Shown: piece after piece, positions 41,638 to 49,641 of the stretch
How positions within the stretch are numbered: position 1 is the first letter of the stretch
Layout: every line of letters begins with the position of its first letter
DNA from: Pseudomonas nitroreducens
Lineage (GTDB): Bacteria; Pseudomonadota; Gammaproteobacteria; Pseudomonadales; Pseudomonadaceae
Reading direction: 5' to 3'
DNA: 64,000 bases
Assembly (NCBI RefSeq): GCF_014204515.1
Contig: NZ_JACHLI010000032.1
Coordinates: 27,365 to 91,364 of the forward strand
Program-made: the position numbers and the translations under genes
Notes under the pieces: generated by a model
What the model was told of the DNA's origin: nothing
What the model saw: the letters and a program-made list of their open reading frames with translations, nothing else
Databases searched by the model: none

Positions 41638-42453
41638 ATGGCCTTCACCTGGGAAACGCGAATGATCGCCGCAGCACGTTGCGGTGGGGTTTGTGCGAAT
41701 CCGGCTTGCAATCGCTACCTGTTCGGGCCTGCGCTCGACGGCGAGAAATTCGTCGCCGTGTTGGAGGGAGCCCACATCGTAGCCGAATCCCCGAACGGCC
41801 CTCGACACCGTGTTCTATACCTTGGCGGGTATGATGATCTCGACAACTGCATTCCGCTTTGTCGTCCTTGCCATCACGTTGTTGACCATCATCTGAATTG
41901 GAACTTCTACCCAGAAGAGATGCTCAGACGTTGGCGCGAAGATGCAGAGTTAATGGCAGAACAACGACGGGGGACACCGATCAATGTGCCGTTCTTCGAT
42001 CCAGCCAAAGCTCGTAAAGTGCGCGATGAGTTTTCTCAAAAGCTTGGTGCGATCCTCGACCTAATGTTTACTCGATACGAACAATGCGGCTCTCTCCATC
42101 GTGACGCCATTATGCAACTACACTTTGGCGGAAGAGGATTCCAGCCAGGCATTTGGAGTACAGAGTCTTCCGCCAGATCGGAAGACTTTCGTGTTGCTTA
42201 CCAGCAAGACCGACTTGTAAATCTAATGTCCAAGATAAGCACGCACTTACACTGCCGCAAGTGGTATATGCCATCCAATTTCGGCCTGGAGAATCATGAG
42301 CGCTTTAGACCTATTATGTATGGCGCACACGAACAATGGGCTAAAAACCAAGATGATATTTATGAGAATCATCTGCTGATGCTTCTTAAAGAATTCAGGA
42401 CTATGGCGCATGAGTTCATCGCCATGGTCAGAGGTGCCTATAGTGGGATCTGA
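41638..42453 (+). CDS. HNH endonuclease-like protein
   Basis: A 271-residue protein. The N-terminal 100 residues hold an HNH-type zinc/nuclease motif: CANPACNRYLF (first Cys pair), AHIVAESPNGPRH, then DDLDNCIPLCRPCHHVVD with the second Cys pair and the last histidine. This is the arrangement of HNH nucleases of restriction and defence systems. The C-terminal 170 residues are helical and AT-rich. ATG 41638 has AAGGAG 6 nt upstream and is preferred over ATG 41593. It overlaps the next gene by 11 nt. DNA cleavage is inferred; the target is unknown. Confidence 0.75.
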   Translation: MAFTWETRMIAAARCGGVCANPACNRYLFGPALDGEKFVAVLEGAHIVAESPNGPRHRVLYLGGYDDLDNCIPLCRPCHHVVDHHLNWNFYPEEMLRRWREDAELMAEQRRGTPINVPFFDPAKARKVRDEFSQKLGAILDLMFTRYEQCGSLHRDAIMQLHFGGRGFQPGIWSTESSARSEDFRVAYQQDRLVNLMSKISTHLHCRKWYMPSNFGLENHERFRPIMYGAHEQWAKNQDDIYENHLLMLLKEFRTMAHEFIAMVRGAYSGI

Positions 42454-42742
42454 GAAAGAGCTCATCGGCGAACTTTCGCCCTCAGAAAAGAAAATGATCC
42501 TGGAGTACCGGCAGGGAGAGGCACGTAGGAAGGCAGTCGCGGCCTTCCGCCTGAAGGTACTGAAGGTCGCCTACGAGTTTGAAATTTGGCTTCAAAGCCA
42601 TGACGAGGACAGCTCACTCGGGGTCTTTACCTCGAACTTCGGCTACAAGGAAGACGACTTCAAACTTGTCTACAAGGCGGTGACCCAGCTCCGCCGGCTT
42701 TCAGGAAATCTACTGCCGGTGGACGAGGAAACCGTCGATTGA
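42443..42742 (+). CDS. Hypothetical helical protein, 99 aa
   Basis: A small charged helical protein, possibly a partner of the HNH protein, with which it overlaps. GTG 42443 has AGAGG 8 nt upstream. It is coupled to the next gene through a TTGA overlap. Not recognised. Confidence 0.5.
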   Translation: MGSEKELIGELSPSEKKMILEYRQGEARRKAVAAFRLKVLKVAYEFEIWLQSHDEDSSLGVFTSNFGYKEDDFKLVYKAVTQLRRLSGNLLPVDEETVD

Positions 42743-43233
42743 TCCGAAATACCAAGGCTGAGCAGCGCTCCATCGTGTTCGAGGCTGCTCCGCTCATTGA
42801 TTTGTTGAAACCCCCGAAGACCGTACTTGAAGCTGCGAAGGAGCCCGAATTCTTCGGAACGAGGGAAGGGATAGCCAACCTACCTGCTCCCTTCAACACG
42901 GGCGAATGGGTCTCCTGTTCCATGGTAGAGCCACACCGGGATATCTTCTGGAGCGGTCGACGCTTCGTGCTGCTGGTTCTGGAGTCATCGCACACTGTCA
43001 GCGTGATGAAATCCATGTACAGAGGGCTTACCATCCCGACCAGGCCGGGGATGCTCTTCACTATCAACCCAACTCAGCTCCACTGGTGCTGGCCTGACAA
43101 TGGGTGCTTCGGCAGTCCATTCATTGCCTTGCACTGGGATGTGGCCACCCGTGAGATCGACGGATTCATCGACAAGCTGGTCGCGCACATCCGTGAAATC
43201 ACGCCCCTCATCGAGGATGGGGTGCTCGAGTAA
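42739..43233 (+). CDS. Tandem paralog A (NLPAPFNT family)
   Basis: A 164-residue protein related to the next gene product: both contain NLPAPFNT, then WVxC, PHxD, a strand with RFxxLVxESSH, and GxLFTxNPxxLHWCW. The PHxD and LHWCW residues suggest a metal site in a beta-barrel such as a cupin or dioxygenase fold, but I cannot name the family. It starts at TTG 42739, which overlaps the TGA of the previous gene (TTGA); GAGGA lies about 9 nt upstream. Confidence 0.6.
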   Translation: MIRNTKAEQRSIVFEAAPLIDLLKPPKTVLEAAKEPEFFGTREGIANLPAPFNTGEWVSCSMVEPHRDIFWSGRRFVLLVLESSHTVSVMKSMYRGLTIPTRPGMLFTINPTQLHWCWPDNGCFGSPFIALHWDVATREIDGFIDKLVAHIREITPLIEDGVLE

Positions 43234-43251
43234 CCAAGATAGAGACTTGCG

Positions 43252-43779
43252 ATGACGATCAAGGTGACCCAGGCTGAGGAGCGGACTTACCAGTTCTGTC
43301 CGGATGCCATGGCCAGGCTGATTGCCGTTCCCCAGAAAGTGAAGGATGCAGCACTCAATCCGCGCGTGACGACTTACCAGGCGGGGATTATGAACCTGCC
43401 GGCGCCGTTCAATACAGCCGATGCATGGGTCTGCTGCAGGATTCTCCAACCGCATACCGACCCGGACTTTAACGGCAAGCGCTTCATCACCCTGGTCGTC
43501 GAGGCATCCCACCAGATCGGTATCGTTCGTAACGGCCAGGCTGGCTACGAGGTTCAAGGTCAACCGGGTCTGCTGTTCACCTTCAACCCCAATCTCCTTC
43601 ACTGGTGCTGGTACAACGAAGACGTCGAGAACCCCCGATTCATCTGCCTGCAGTGGGAAGTTCCAGTGAATAAGGTCGACCAGGTGCTTGAGGAACTCGT
43701 CGCCGAGCTCTCTGCGGTGGCGCCGCTCAATGATGCAGCCGAGCTTCCCCTGACACGCTTCCACGACTTCCAAGGTTAA
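43252..43779 (+). CDS. Tandem paralog B (NLPAPFNT family)
   Basis: A 175-residue protein sharing the whole motif order of the preceding gene (MNLPAPFNT, PHTDPDF, ITLVVEASH, LLFTFNPNLLHWCW). The duplication is old enough that only the motifs remain alike. The shared family may be an enzyme using a metal. ATG 43252 follows a GAGACTTGCG stretch. Confidence 0.6.
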   Translation: MTIKVTQAEERTYQFCPDAMARLIAVPQKVKDAALNPRVTTYQAGIMNLPAPFNTADAWVCCRILQPHTDPDFNGKRFITLVVEASHQIGIVRNGQAGYEVQGQPGLLFTFNPNLLHWCWYNEDVENPRFICLQWEVPVNKVDQVLEELVAELSAVAPLNDAAELPLTRFHDFQG

Positions 43780-43783
43780 GGCC

Positions 43784-44140
43784 ATGAATACTCGATCAGG
43801 CAAAGAAAGGATCTACGGGCCCAGCAAGCTGCTGGACTATCACTCCGCTCAGTTTGCGGCCGGCGCTGAGCGCTTCCGGAAAGGGGCGCTGAGGCAACGC
43901 TGGGACGCGGCTCCAGCCTGGGCTAACTGCTTCATCAAGCCTACCGAGTACGGGGTGAGGGAGGGCGGCCTCGACCCCGACGACTACCGTTGGGCCAACG
44001 TGAACGAACTGGGCAATGCCACCCTGGGGGAGCATGACGGCGCTGAGGTTGTAAGCGTGCTGGTGGAGCACGATTCGCTCTTCAGCATCTGCGAGAAGCG
44101 GCCGTCGCCGGAGATGCTGGTGGTTGCAGAAGGCCGATAG
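43784..44140 (+). CDS. Hypothetical protein, 118 aa
   Basis: A soluble basic protein 4 nt after paralog B; likely the last gene of the HNH-to-44140 run. A GERFRKGALRQRW-like basic helix is present. Not recognised. Confidence 0.55.
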   Translation: MNTRSGKERIYGPSKLLDYHSAQFAAGAERFRKGALRQRWDAAPAWANCFIKPTEYGVREGGLDPDDYRWANVNELGNATLGEHDGAEVVSVLVEHDSLFSICEKRPSPEMLVVAEGR

Positions 44141-44145
44141 ACCAG

Positions 44146-44168
44146 CTCCTTTATCAATTAATTGTCAG
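44146..44168 (+). promoter_or_regulatory. CTCYTTTW-N6-AATTGCAG element, copy 10
   Basis: CTCCTTTA and AATTGTCAG at the 14-nt offset, 5 nt after a stop codon. A leader of about 150 nt follows before ATG 44319 and contains a possible 31-codon leader ORF (44189-44284). Confidence 0.5.
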
Positions 44169-44318
44169 CTCCAGCAGGACGTGAGAGGATGCCCGCCACC
44201 CATGTTGCTGGTGCTGACTGCACATGCTCACCAACGGCCATTGCCCGATTCATAGGGGCCGGGCGCCTGACCGCCTGCTCCTGATTCGCATCAGTTCCTC
44301 GCCAGAGGCCTTCAGCTG

Positions 44319-44543
44319 ATGCATCGCTTTGACCCCTCCCGCCTCAGTGAATGGCTCAGCCATCACCAGTTCACCCGAGTCGAAGCTTTCGGCCTGAAGT
44401 TCGGCGCCATCGCCTTGCTGATCGTCGTGGTTTCCGTCGTGGTCTCGATCAAGATGCTCATCCAGCACCTTTGGCGCCGCCGGCAAGACGAAAGGGCGCG
44501 CCGCGCCTCGATCAACGAATCCAGGGAAACTCCCAATGAATAA
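44319..44543 (+). CDS. Single-TM protein, 74 aa
   Basis: A small inner-membrane protein with one segment (about 26-48, FGAIALLIVVVSVVVSI) and a basic C-terminal tail that should face the cytoplasm. First gene of a run of seven with short overlaps. Not recognised. Confidence 0.55.
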   Translation: MHRFDPSRLSEWLSHHQFTRVEAFGLKFGAIALLIVVVSVVVSIKMLIQHLWRRRQDERARRASINESRETPNE

Positions 44544-45018
44544 CCGCGTGCTCCCGAACCAGCTTACAACCTGGGCTGGCCAGGCTACTGCCTGCGTCGA
44601 ATTCTTCGACTGGCAGCTGCAGAACGTTGACACCCATTACCGCACCCAGGAAGAGGAGATCGCCGCCTACCTGGATCAGCAAATCGAGGCAGAAGGCCGC
44701 GCGTTGCGCGAAGAGTGCGAGGGTGGCCGGGCGTACATCCAGCTCTTGGTGGACATCAAGGCGCGCCACCCGCGCCTGGCCGAGCTGACCATCGCCAAAC
44801 TCGAGCTCGACCTGGCCGGCAACACCGGCCCGGCACTACGCCTCATTAACGGCGAGCGCCTGACTACAGGGCTTGATGACGATTATGTGCTCGAGACCCA
44901 GTGCTACAACCGGCAGCGGCCTGCGCCGGCACTGCAAAAGCTCTCGCTGCGAGATCGGCTCAAGGGGCTCATCGGCATCGGCGGCATTGATCGCCATGAG
45001 CGCAGCCCGGTTCTATGA
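44536..45018 (+). CDS. Hypothetical helical protein, 160 aa
   Basis: A helical soluble protein with a coiled-coil-like centre (REEEEIAAYLDQQIEAEGRALREE-type composition). It overlaps both neighbours by 4-8 nt. Not recognised. Confidence 0.6.
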   Translation: MNNRVLPNQLTTWAGQATACVEFFDWQLQNVDTHYRTQEEEIAAYLDQQIEAEGRALREECEGGRAYIQLLVDIKARHPRLAELTIAKLELDLAGNTGPALRLINGERLTTGLDDDYVLETQCYNRQRPAPALQKLSLRDRLKGLIGIGGIDRHERSPVL

Positions 45019-45203
45019 AGCGCCAGCTCCGTAACTATGCCGTGTTCGCCGCCGGCCTTCAGCTGTTCGGGCTGCTCATGACGCAGGCCACCAACCAGCT
45101 CGCTGCTGGGACGATGACTATGCAGTACAGCCCTTGGCCATGGGCGGCCGGCGCGCTCGCCTGCGGGGCTTTCTGGGCCCGCCAGGCGGTAACCGCAAAA
45201 TGA
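45015..45203 (+). CDS. Two-TM protein, 62 aa
   Basis: A very small inner-membrane protein with two hydrophobic segments. Overlaps neighbours by 4 nt at each end, so expression is coupled. Confidence 0.55.
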   Translation: MKRQLRNYAVFAAGLQLFGLLMTQATNQLAAGTMTMQYSPWPWAAGALACGAFWARQAVTAK

Positions 45204-45343
45204 CCCATCAGCAAGATCCGGACTGCTGCGTGCTTTCTCAGGTGCTCGTGGAACTCATGCCTGAAGAAACGCCGGGGCAGTGGCATCTACTCATGAAGCA
45301 GCAGCTGGAGTCGTTCGTAAACGGCCTGCAGCAGATCAGATAA
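45200..45343 (+). CDS. Small protein, 47 aa
   Basis: A short acidic protein (MTHQQDPDCCVLSQVLVELM...) whose ATG overlaps the stop of the previous gene. A Cys-Cys pair is present. Coupling supports it being real. Confidence 0.45.
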   Translation: MTHQQDPDCCVLSQVLVELMPEETPGQWHLLMKQQLESFVNGLQQIR

Positions 45344-45360
45344 CCAGACGAGAAGTCCTC

Positions 45361-45657
45361 ATGAAGCTTTCCTCCTTCGAAATTGGCTGCACGGCCCTGG
45401 CCGGCGGCATGGTCATCGGCGCCATCGGGTGCAAAGTGGTTGCAGACAAAAACGAAGCCCACGTCAGCGCGATGTCTGCCTCCAAGGTCTTCGAGATCGA
45501 TGTCACCAAGCTCAACCTCCAGGCACCTGGCTGCGTTCTCCGGGGAGAGGACGGCGTGGCTATCGACGCTGAGGCGTTCTTTAAGGGCGCCGCGAAGACT
45601 CCATTCCGTGGCTCGCTGACCCAAGCATGCCTCGCCGAACAAAACGCAAAGGGATAA
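45361..45657 (+). CDS. Membrane-anchored or exported protein, 98 aa
   Basis: An N-terminal hydrophobic segment (about 7-24) acts as a signal anchor, followed by a small polar domain with two cysteines. Not recognised. Confidence 0.55.
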   Translation: MKLSSFEIGCTALAGGMVIGAIGCKVVADKNEAHVSAMSASKVFEIDVTKLNLQAPGCVLRGEDGVAIDAEAFFKGAAKTPFRGSLTQACLAEQNAKG

Positions 45658-45662
45658 TCAGG

Positions 45663-46292
45663 ATGCAGACCCCCTCTGAAGGTTACGGCCACTTCTTCAA
45701 AAACCATGTCGGCGATGTAGAGCTCAACGCCCTCGTCATGCTCCAGGACATCATCTCCAGTCCGATCCCGCACAACACGTTGGCGAAGGACAGAAAGGAG
45801 AACCTGGAAGATCCTGGTGCCGTGGCCAGCGCTGAATTGCGAGCCGCATGGTTTGCCGGCTTCATGATGATCGCCAGGAGCTTTGGCCTTGGAATCTTCA
45901 GGCTGCCGGGCAAGGACAACGACAGTTTCAACCGGGGCCTGGGTCAGTTGGCCAACTTCATCTGCGGCGAACAGTCAGGGCAGGGTGACCACCCGGCCGC
46001 GCAGATGATCCTCAAGCAGGTCTACAACAACCTGGAGACCATCGAGACCTTCACCTCGCGCCACACTTGCCTCAAAGACACGGAGGCGAGCTCCCTGACG
46101 CTCCAGGCCGTGGCCGAGATCGTGAAAGCCACAACCAGCAACACCGACCTGATCGATCAACTCAAAGACGTTCATCCCCTGGAGTCTCCCGAGGTGCAGA
46201 TCCAGCTGATGTTCCGGGGCCTGGCCGAGGTGATTCGCAACACCTCCGGCAATGCCGATCTAGCCGACAAGCTTTCCGATTTCTCTTTCTGA
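45663..46292 (+). CDS. Hypothetical protein, 209 aa
   Basis: A soluble, helical protein. The two segments AVAEIVKATTSNTDLIDQLKD and LAEVIRNTSGNADLADKLSD near the C-terminus are an internal repeat of about 50 residues. It ends 7 nt before the Fic-like gene. Not recognised. Confidence 0.6.
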   Translation: MQTPSEGYGHFFKNHVGDVELNALVMLQDIISSPIPHNTLAKDRKENLEDPGAVASAELRAAWFAGFMMIARSFGLGIFRLPGKDNDSFNRGLGQLANFICGEQSGQGDHPAAQMILKQVYNNLETIETFTSRHTCLKDTEASSLTLQAVAEIVKATTSNTDLIDQLKDVHPLESPEVQIQLMFRGLAEVIRNTSGNADLADKLSDFSF

Positions 46293-46299
46293 GCCGTTC

Positions 46300-47025
46300 A
46301 TGACCAAATTCCAGAGTGCCCAGCATCTGCACCAACTCCCTTCAGAAATCCTAAATCAGGCGCAGCGTGACGAGCTGATGCATCTGGCAAGCCTGTTCCC
46401 GGCAGAGAAACTCGATGCAGTGCCTATGACCAAGACGAAGATGCTTCAGGAGTTCGTCTGTGGGTCGGTGCATATCGAAGGAAACTGCTACACAGAGCAG
46501 GAGGTTCATCAGTTCCTAAAGAACAAGCACACAGCCGGGGGCAAGCCGCTCTACGCGGCCACCATGATCCAGCATCACTGGGAAGGTATTATCTGGGCGA
46601 TGCTGGCCACTCCTGCGCAGGTCACTTCACCTCTTGAGGTGTTGCAAATGCGCAATCGCCTGGCTGAAGGGGTGCATAAACTGCCGAGCCTGCAGGTCGT
46701 GGAATGGAAAATCCTCGAAGACATGATGAGGGCGGCCAAATCACTCCCTAACCCCTTCGACCGCGCCATCTTCCTCCACTGCTACATCAGCCTGCTCAGT
46801 CTGTATGACGGGATCAACTGCACCGGGCGGATGTTGCAGGTAGCGGCCTTGGCGTCCTGTGGAATCACGCCGCTCCTGACTCTCCCGGAAAACCTCAACC
46901 TTTACCACTACGCGTTAGCGCAGTTTCAAGGGGCAATGGATTACAGCCCTTACGTTGATCTGTTCTTGGACAACTACCGGCGTCAGACTGAGAAGCTGCT
47001 CAAGCAGCAGCACATGGTGTCATAG
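46300..47025 (+). CDS. Fic-like protein with degenerate active site
   Basis: A 241-residue protein resembling the Fic fold. SVHIEGNCYTEQEV (56-69) matches the inhibitory-helix motif S/TxxxEGN of Fic proteins. YDGINCTGRMLQ (169-180) sits where HxFxDGNGRxxR should be: Asp170, Gly171, Asn173, Gly176 and Arg177 are kept, but the sequence has an insertion and the catalytic histidine position is leucine. Fic enzymes transfer AMP or similar groups to proteins. This one is probably inactive as an AMP transferase or uses altered chemistry. The identification rests on motif pattern only. Confidence 0.5.
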   Translation: MTKFQSAQHLHQLPSEILNQAQRDELMHLASLFPAEKLDAVPMTKTKMLQEFVCGSVHIEGNCYTEQEVHQFLKNKHTAGGKPLYAATMIQHHWEGIIWAMLATPAQVTSPLEVLQMRNRLAEGVHKLPSLQVVEWKILEDMMRAAKSLPNPFDRAIFLHCYISLLSLYDGINCTGRMLQVAALASCGITPLLTLPENLNLYHYALAQFQGAMDYSPYVDLFLDNYRRQTEKLLKQQHMVS

Positions 47026-47035
47026 TGAAATGATG
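47018..47035 (+). promoter_or_regulatory. TGACA-N3-TGACATGATG element, copy 3
   Basis: TGTCATAGTGAAATGATG, overlapping the end of the Fic-like gene and lying 38 nt before ATG 47074. Confidence 0.45.
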
Positions 47036-47073
47036 TGCTAGAGTCGCTGTACTCTGAACCACAGGCAACGACT

Positions 47074-47916
47074 ATGGAAGTGAAAGCCTCGATGATCCCT
47101 GCGGGAGATGGAGAAGTCCTCTACCTCCTGAATGACTATGAAGGTCTCTCGATCAGCGGGATCTTGAAGGGGCCTGCCGGCTTCGATTTCGAAGCCCAAT
47201 TCGAGGTGTTCCGCGAAGAGGCTTACGCAAAGGCCGAAAGCGAAGGGGAGAGCTTCTGCTATCCGTCCGCCAGCGACTTCGAGGCCTGGTTAAGGGAAAC
47301 AGGTCGTCTCAACCCAGTCCCGGCCGTTGGTGTAACCATCACCACCAGGGAGAGCTTGCTCAGAACCCCCTATGAGCCAAGCCACTGGGAAGACTGTCCT
47401 TCCTGCCGCAAAGGCAAGGGGGATCACTGCCAGGGCGACATCCTTAGCCATCTGAACCGCCAGCACATCTGCCTAAAGTGCACGCGCTGCGGTTTTAAGT
47501 GGAACCACCAGGCCGTGCCCTGTGACGAGAAGTTGCCAATGGTCGATGACGATGGCAGCTTCACGAGAAACGGCTGTGTCCCCTACACGGTCAGCAAGGT
47601 CACCGGAATCCCGTTCACCACCATTCTGCCTCTTTGCATCGAACGGGGCTGGGATGAGAGTGGAATGGATTACTGGAAGGCCATTGAGCTGATGAAAAAG
47701 CTTGGATTCAATGCCTATCCTCGCCCTTTGACCATGATTCAAGAGAGCGGGAAGAAAACGCTAAACCGCCTGCTCAACGCTCTCCGACCGGACAGGACTT
47801 ACATCGTCGCAACCCATGGGCATTGGCTGCCGGTGGTGAAGGGCCAGAACCTGGACAACAACGAGACCCACCTCGGCACTCTCGTCCAAATGTGCTGGGA
47901 AGTCTTACCCGCTTGA
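47074..47916 (+). CDS. Zinc-ribbon plus papain-like domain protein
   Basis: A 280-residue protein. Two cysteine pairs (CPSC, CTRCGF) in the middle form a likely zinc ribbon. The C-terminal part has NGCVPYTVSKVTGIP, then THGHWLPV and NLDNNE, the Cys-His-Asp order of papain-like or C39-like cysteine peptidases, as often seen in phage proteins. ATG 47074 has CAGG about 9 nt upstream and is preferred over GTG 47035. Function as peptidase is inferred. Confidence 0.55.
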   Translation: MEVKASMIPAGDGEVLYLLNDYEGLSISGILKGPAGFDFEAQFEVFREEAYAKAESEGESFCYPSASDFEAWLRETGRLNPVPAVGVTITTRESLLRTPYEPSHWEDCPSCRKGKGDHCQGDILSHLNRQHICLKCTRCGFKWNHQAVPCDEKLPMVDDDGSFTRNGCVPYTVSKVTGIPFTTILPLCIERGWDESGMDYWKAIELMKKLGFNAYPRPLTMIQESGKKTLNRLLNALRPDRTYIVATHGHWLPVVKGQNLDNNETHLGTLVQMCWEVLPA

Positions 47917-47927
47917 CTTCCATTTGG

Positions 47928-47945
47928 TGTCAAAGTGACATAAAC
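47928..47945 (+). promoter_or_regulatory. TGACA-N3-TGACATGATG element, copy 4
   Basis: TGTCAAAGTGACATAAAC, 85 nt before the 48030 gene. The first two blocks match, the TGATG end does not. Confidence 0.4.
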
Positions 47946-48029
47946 TCTGCACCATCGGAGTTACCCGGAAATTGCAGCCAGCGAGGTCAGCTAGATGATG
48001 CGGCCTCGCTCCTGTGCAAGGAGCACAAT

Positions 48030-48647
48030 ATGCAGCAATTCGTTCTACAGGATTCCCGCAGCCTGCTGGGCAGCCGCGTTTACTTCTGGGCGGACAGTGG
48101 TTACACCACCGACATCACCCAGGCGCGCCTTTTTACCAAAGAGTCGGCTGTCAGCCAGCATGAGTGCCGCGAAACCGACGTGCCGTGGCCACTCGACTAC
48201 CTGACGCCGCATGCGAAGCCTGCCGTCGACCACCAGTACCTCAGCGATGAAGAAGCCCTGGCGACGCCGAATCCATCCGGGCGTTTCTTCATCCAGGCCT
48301 ATCATCGCTGGGACGGCAACGATCTCTACTGGATGTCTGCTGCCGGCGGCATGAACACCAATCTGGCAAGAGCAGGGCGCTTCACCGAAGCTGAAGCGAA
48401 CGAAATACTGGCCGAGCGCCCCGAACTGAAGGTCTGGCCGGTCGAGTATGTGTTGGAGAAGGTGAGGCTGGTGATCAAGGCCGATGACATCAGCCGGCAA
48501 GTCGCCCTGAAGGATACTGGCATCCAGCTCATCCGCCGCAAACCCAAGTACATCCCGATGAACTGCTGCAGCTGTGGCCGGTTCATCTCCGAAACTCTGC
48601 GCTACGTGCAGGACTGCCCGAACTGCGGTCAGGACAACAGACCCTGA
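48030..48647 (+). CDS. Protein with internal repeat and zinc ribbon, 205 aa
   Basis: AAGGAG lies 7 nt before ATG 48030. Two segments are alike, YFWADSGYTTDITQARLFTKESA and YWMSAAGGMNTNLARAGRFTEAEA, forming an internal repeat of about 95 residues. The C-terminus has CCSCGRF and CPNCG, a zinc ribbon. Not recognised. The gene is preceded by a TGACA-type element and a weak AATTGCAG box. Confidence 0.6.
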   Translation: MQQFVLQDSRSLLGSRVYFWADSGYTTDITQARLFTKESAVSQHECRETDVPWPLDYLTPHAKPAVDHQYLSDEEALATPNPSGRFFIQAYHRWDGNDLYWMSAAGGMNTNLARAGRFTEAEANEILAERPELKVWPVEYVLEKVRLVIKADDISRQVALKDTGIQLIRRKPKYIPMNCCSCGRFISETLRYVQDCPNCGQDNRP

Positions 48648-48687
48648 TCGTTCGACGCACGACTTTCTGCTTCTTCTAGGAGGCTCC

Positions 48688-49020
48688 ATGAACGCACTCG
48701 AAATCACCGGCTACATCGTCCTGTCTCTGATTTCGCTCGCCGGCCTGGCGCGCTTTTCGGTAGTCGTCGGCGCCTCGATGGTCGCCGGCAAGGTGAATTT
48801 CCGCGCCTTGGCACGCGATCTTGTCATCCTGACGTCTCTCTTCGCCGGGGCCGTACTGACTCTGTACTCCACCGGTCTGCCTTTGCTCTCGGCATACACG
48901 GCCGTCCTGGTCAGCATGCTGCTGGTAGAAGGGGGGATGGTCTTCATCGGCTGGTGGGTATTCGGACGTCGTGAGGAGCGCGCGCTGCAGGCTGAGATGC
49001 GCGCCCTGGGCGTCCACTGA
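48688..49020 (+). CDS. Three-TM membrane protein, 110 aa
   Basis: TAGGAGG lies 5 nt before the ATG. Three hydrophobic segments cover most of the protein, with a basic tail. It overlaps the next gene by one base (TGATG). Not recognised. Confidence 0.6.
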   Translation: MNALEITGYIVLSLISLAGLARFSVVVGASMVAGKVNFRALARDLVILTSLFAGAVLTLYSTGLPLLSAYTAVLVSMLLVEGGMVFIGWWVFGRREERALQAEMRALGVH

Positions 49021-49304
49021 TGGGCTCGATGCTGCCAAAGGATCTGCACCTCAACCTGAAGCGAATCCACTTCGAGGACATCCGCGCCGGCACCAAGCTC
49101 TTCGAGTACCGGCTGCGGTCGAAATGGGGCAAGCGCATCGAGGGGAAGTCCTTCCGGAACATCTACCTGAAGCTCGGCTATCCTTCGAACGACCAGGTCA
49201 ACCGCATCCTGGAGCGTCCCTGGCACGGCTACCACGTCGAGTGGATAGTGCATCCCGAATTCGGGCCGGACGCTGTAGAAGTCCTGGCAATTCGGGTAAA
49301 CTGA
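49020..49304 (+). CDS. ASCH-like domain protein
   Basis: A 94-residue protein whose pattern LHLNLKRIHFEDIRAGTKLFEYR, a central KxIxGKxFxNIYL and a final WIVHPEFGP is that of the ASCH/PUA-like fold, found in small RNA-binding or nuclease-related proteins. Many are encoded on phages and plasmids, some acting as RNA nucleases or ligand binders. Assigned by pattern only. Confidence 0.6.
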   Translation: MGSMLPKDLHLNLKRIHFEDIRAGTKLFEYRLRSKWGKRIEGKSFRNIYLKLGYPSNDQVNRILERPWHGYHVEWIVHPEFGPDAVEVLAIRVN

Positions 49305-49307
49305 TCG

Positions 49308-49324
49308 GCTGACAAGTTGTCAGC
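49308..49324. promoter_or_regulatory. 17-bp perfect palindrome
   Basis: GCTGACAAGTTGTCAGC lies 20 nt before the next ATG. It is an operator-like site or a small hairpin; no T-tract follows. Confidence 0.45.
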
Positions 49325-49343
49325 ACCTACTGGAGCGACAACT

Positions 49344-49547
49344 ATGCGTCCGTACAGCCCGAACACAAACAAAGGCCGCACCGTGGCCGGCGACGACATT
49401 CGCGACGGCACCAAATCCTGGTCGGAGAGCAGCGCCAAGGCCATGCGCCACGCCGCGAGACAGGAGGCAGAACTCGAGATCCGTGCTGTCTTCGGCGATC
49501 CTGGCCCATGCCCCTGCTGCGTGGATCAGTACCCCGAGGCAGCCTGA
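49344..49547 (+). CDS. Small protein with CPCC motif, 67 aa
   Basis: A short polar protein ending in PCPCCVDQYPEAA, where the cysteines could bind metal. GGAG lies 7 nt upstream. Not recognised. Confidence 0.45.
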   Translation: MRPYSPNTNKGRTVAGDDIRDGTKSWSESSAKAMRHAARQEAELEIRAVFGDPGPCPCCVDQYPEAA

Positions 49548-49641
49548 TGTCCGCTGACCACCCTCTGCCGGCACCAGGAGACGTACTCGTTCCAGGGGCC
49601 TGTGGACTGAGGGTGCGCTGAGGCGCTACAACGGCCTTGAT

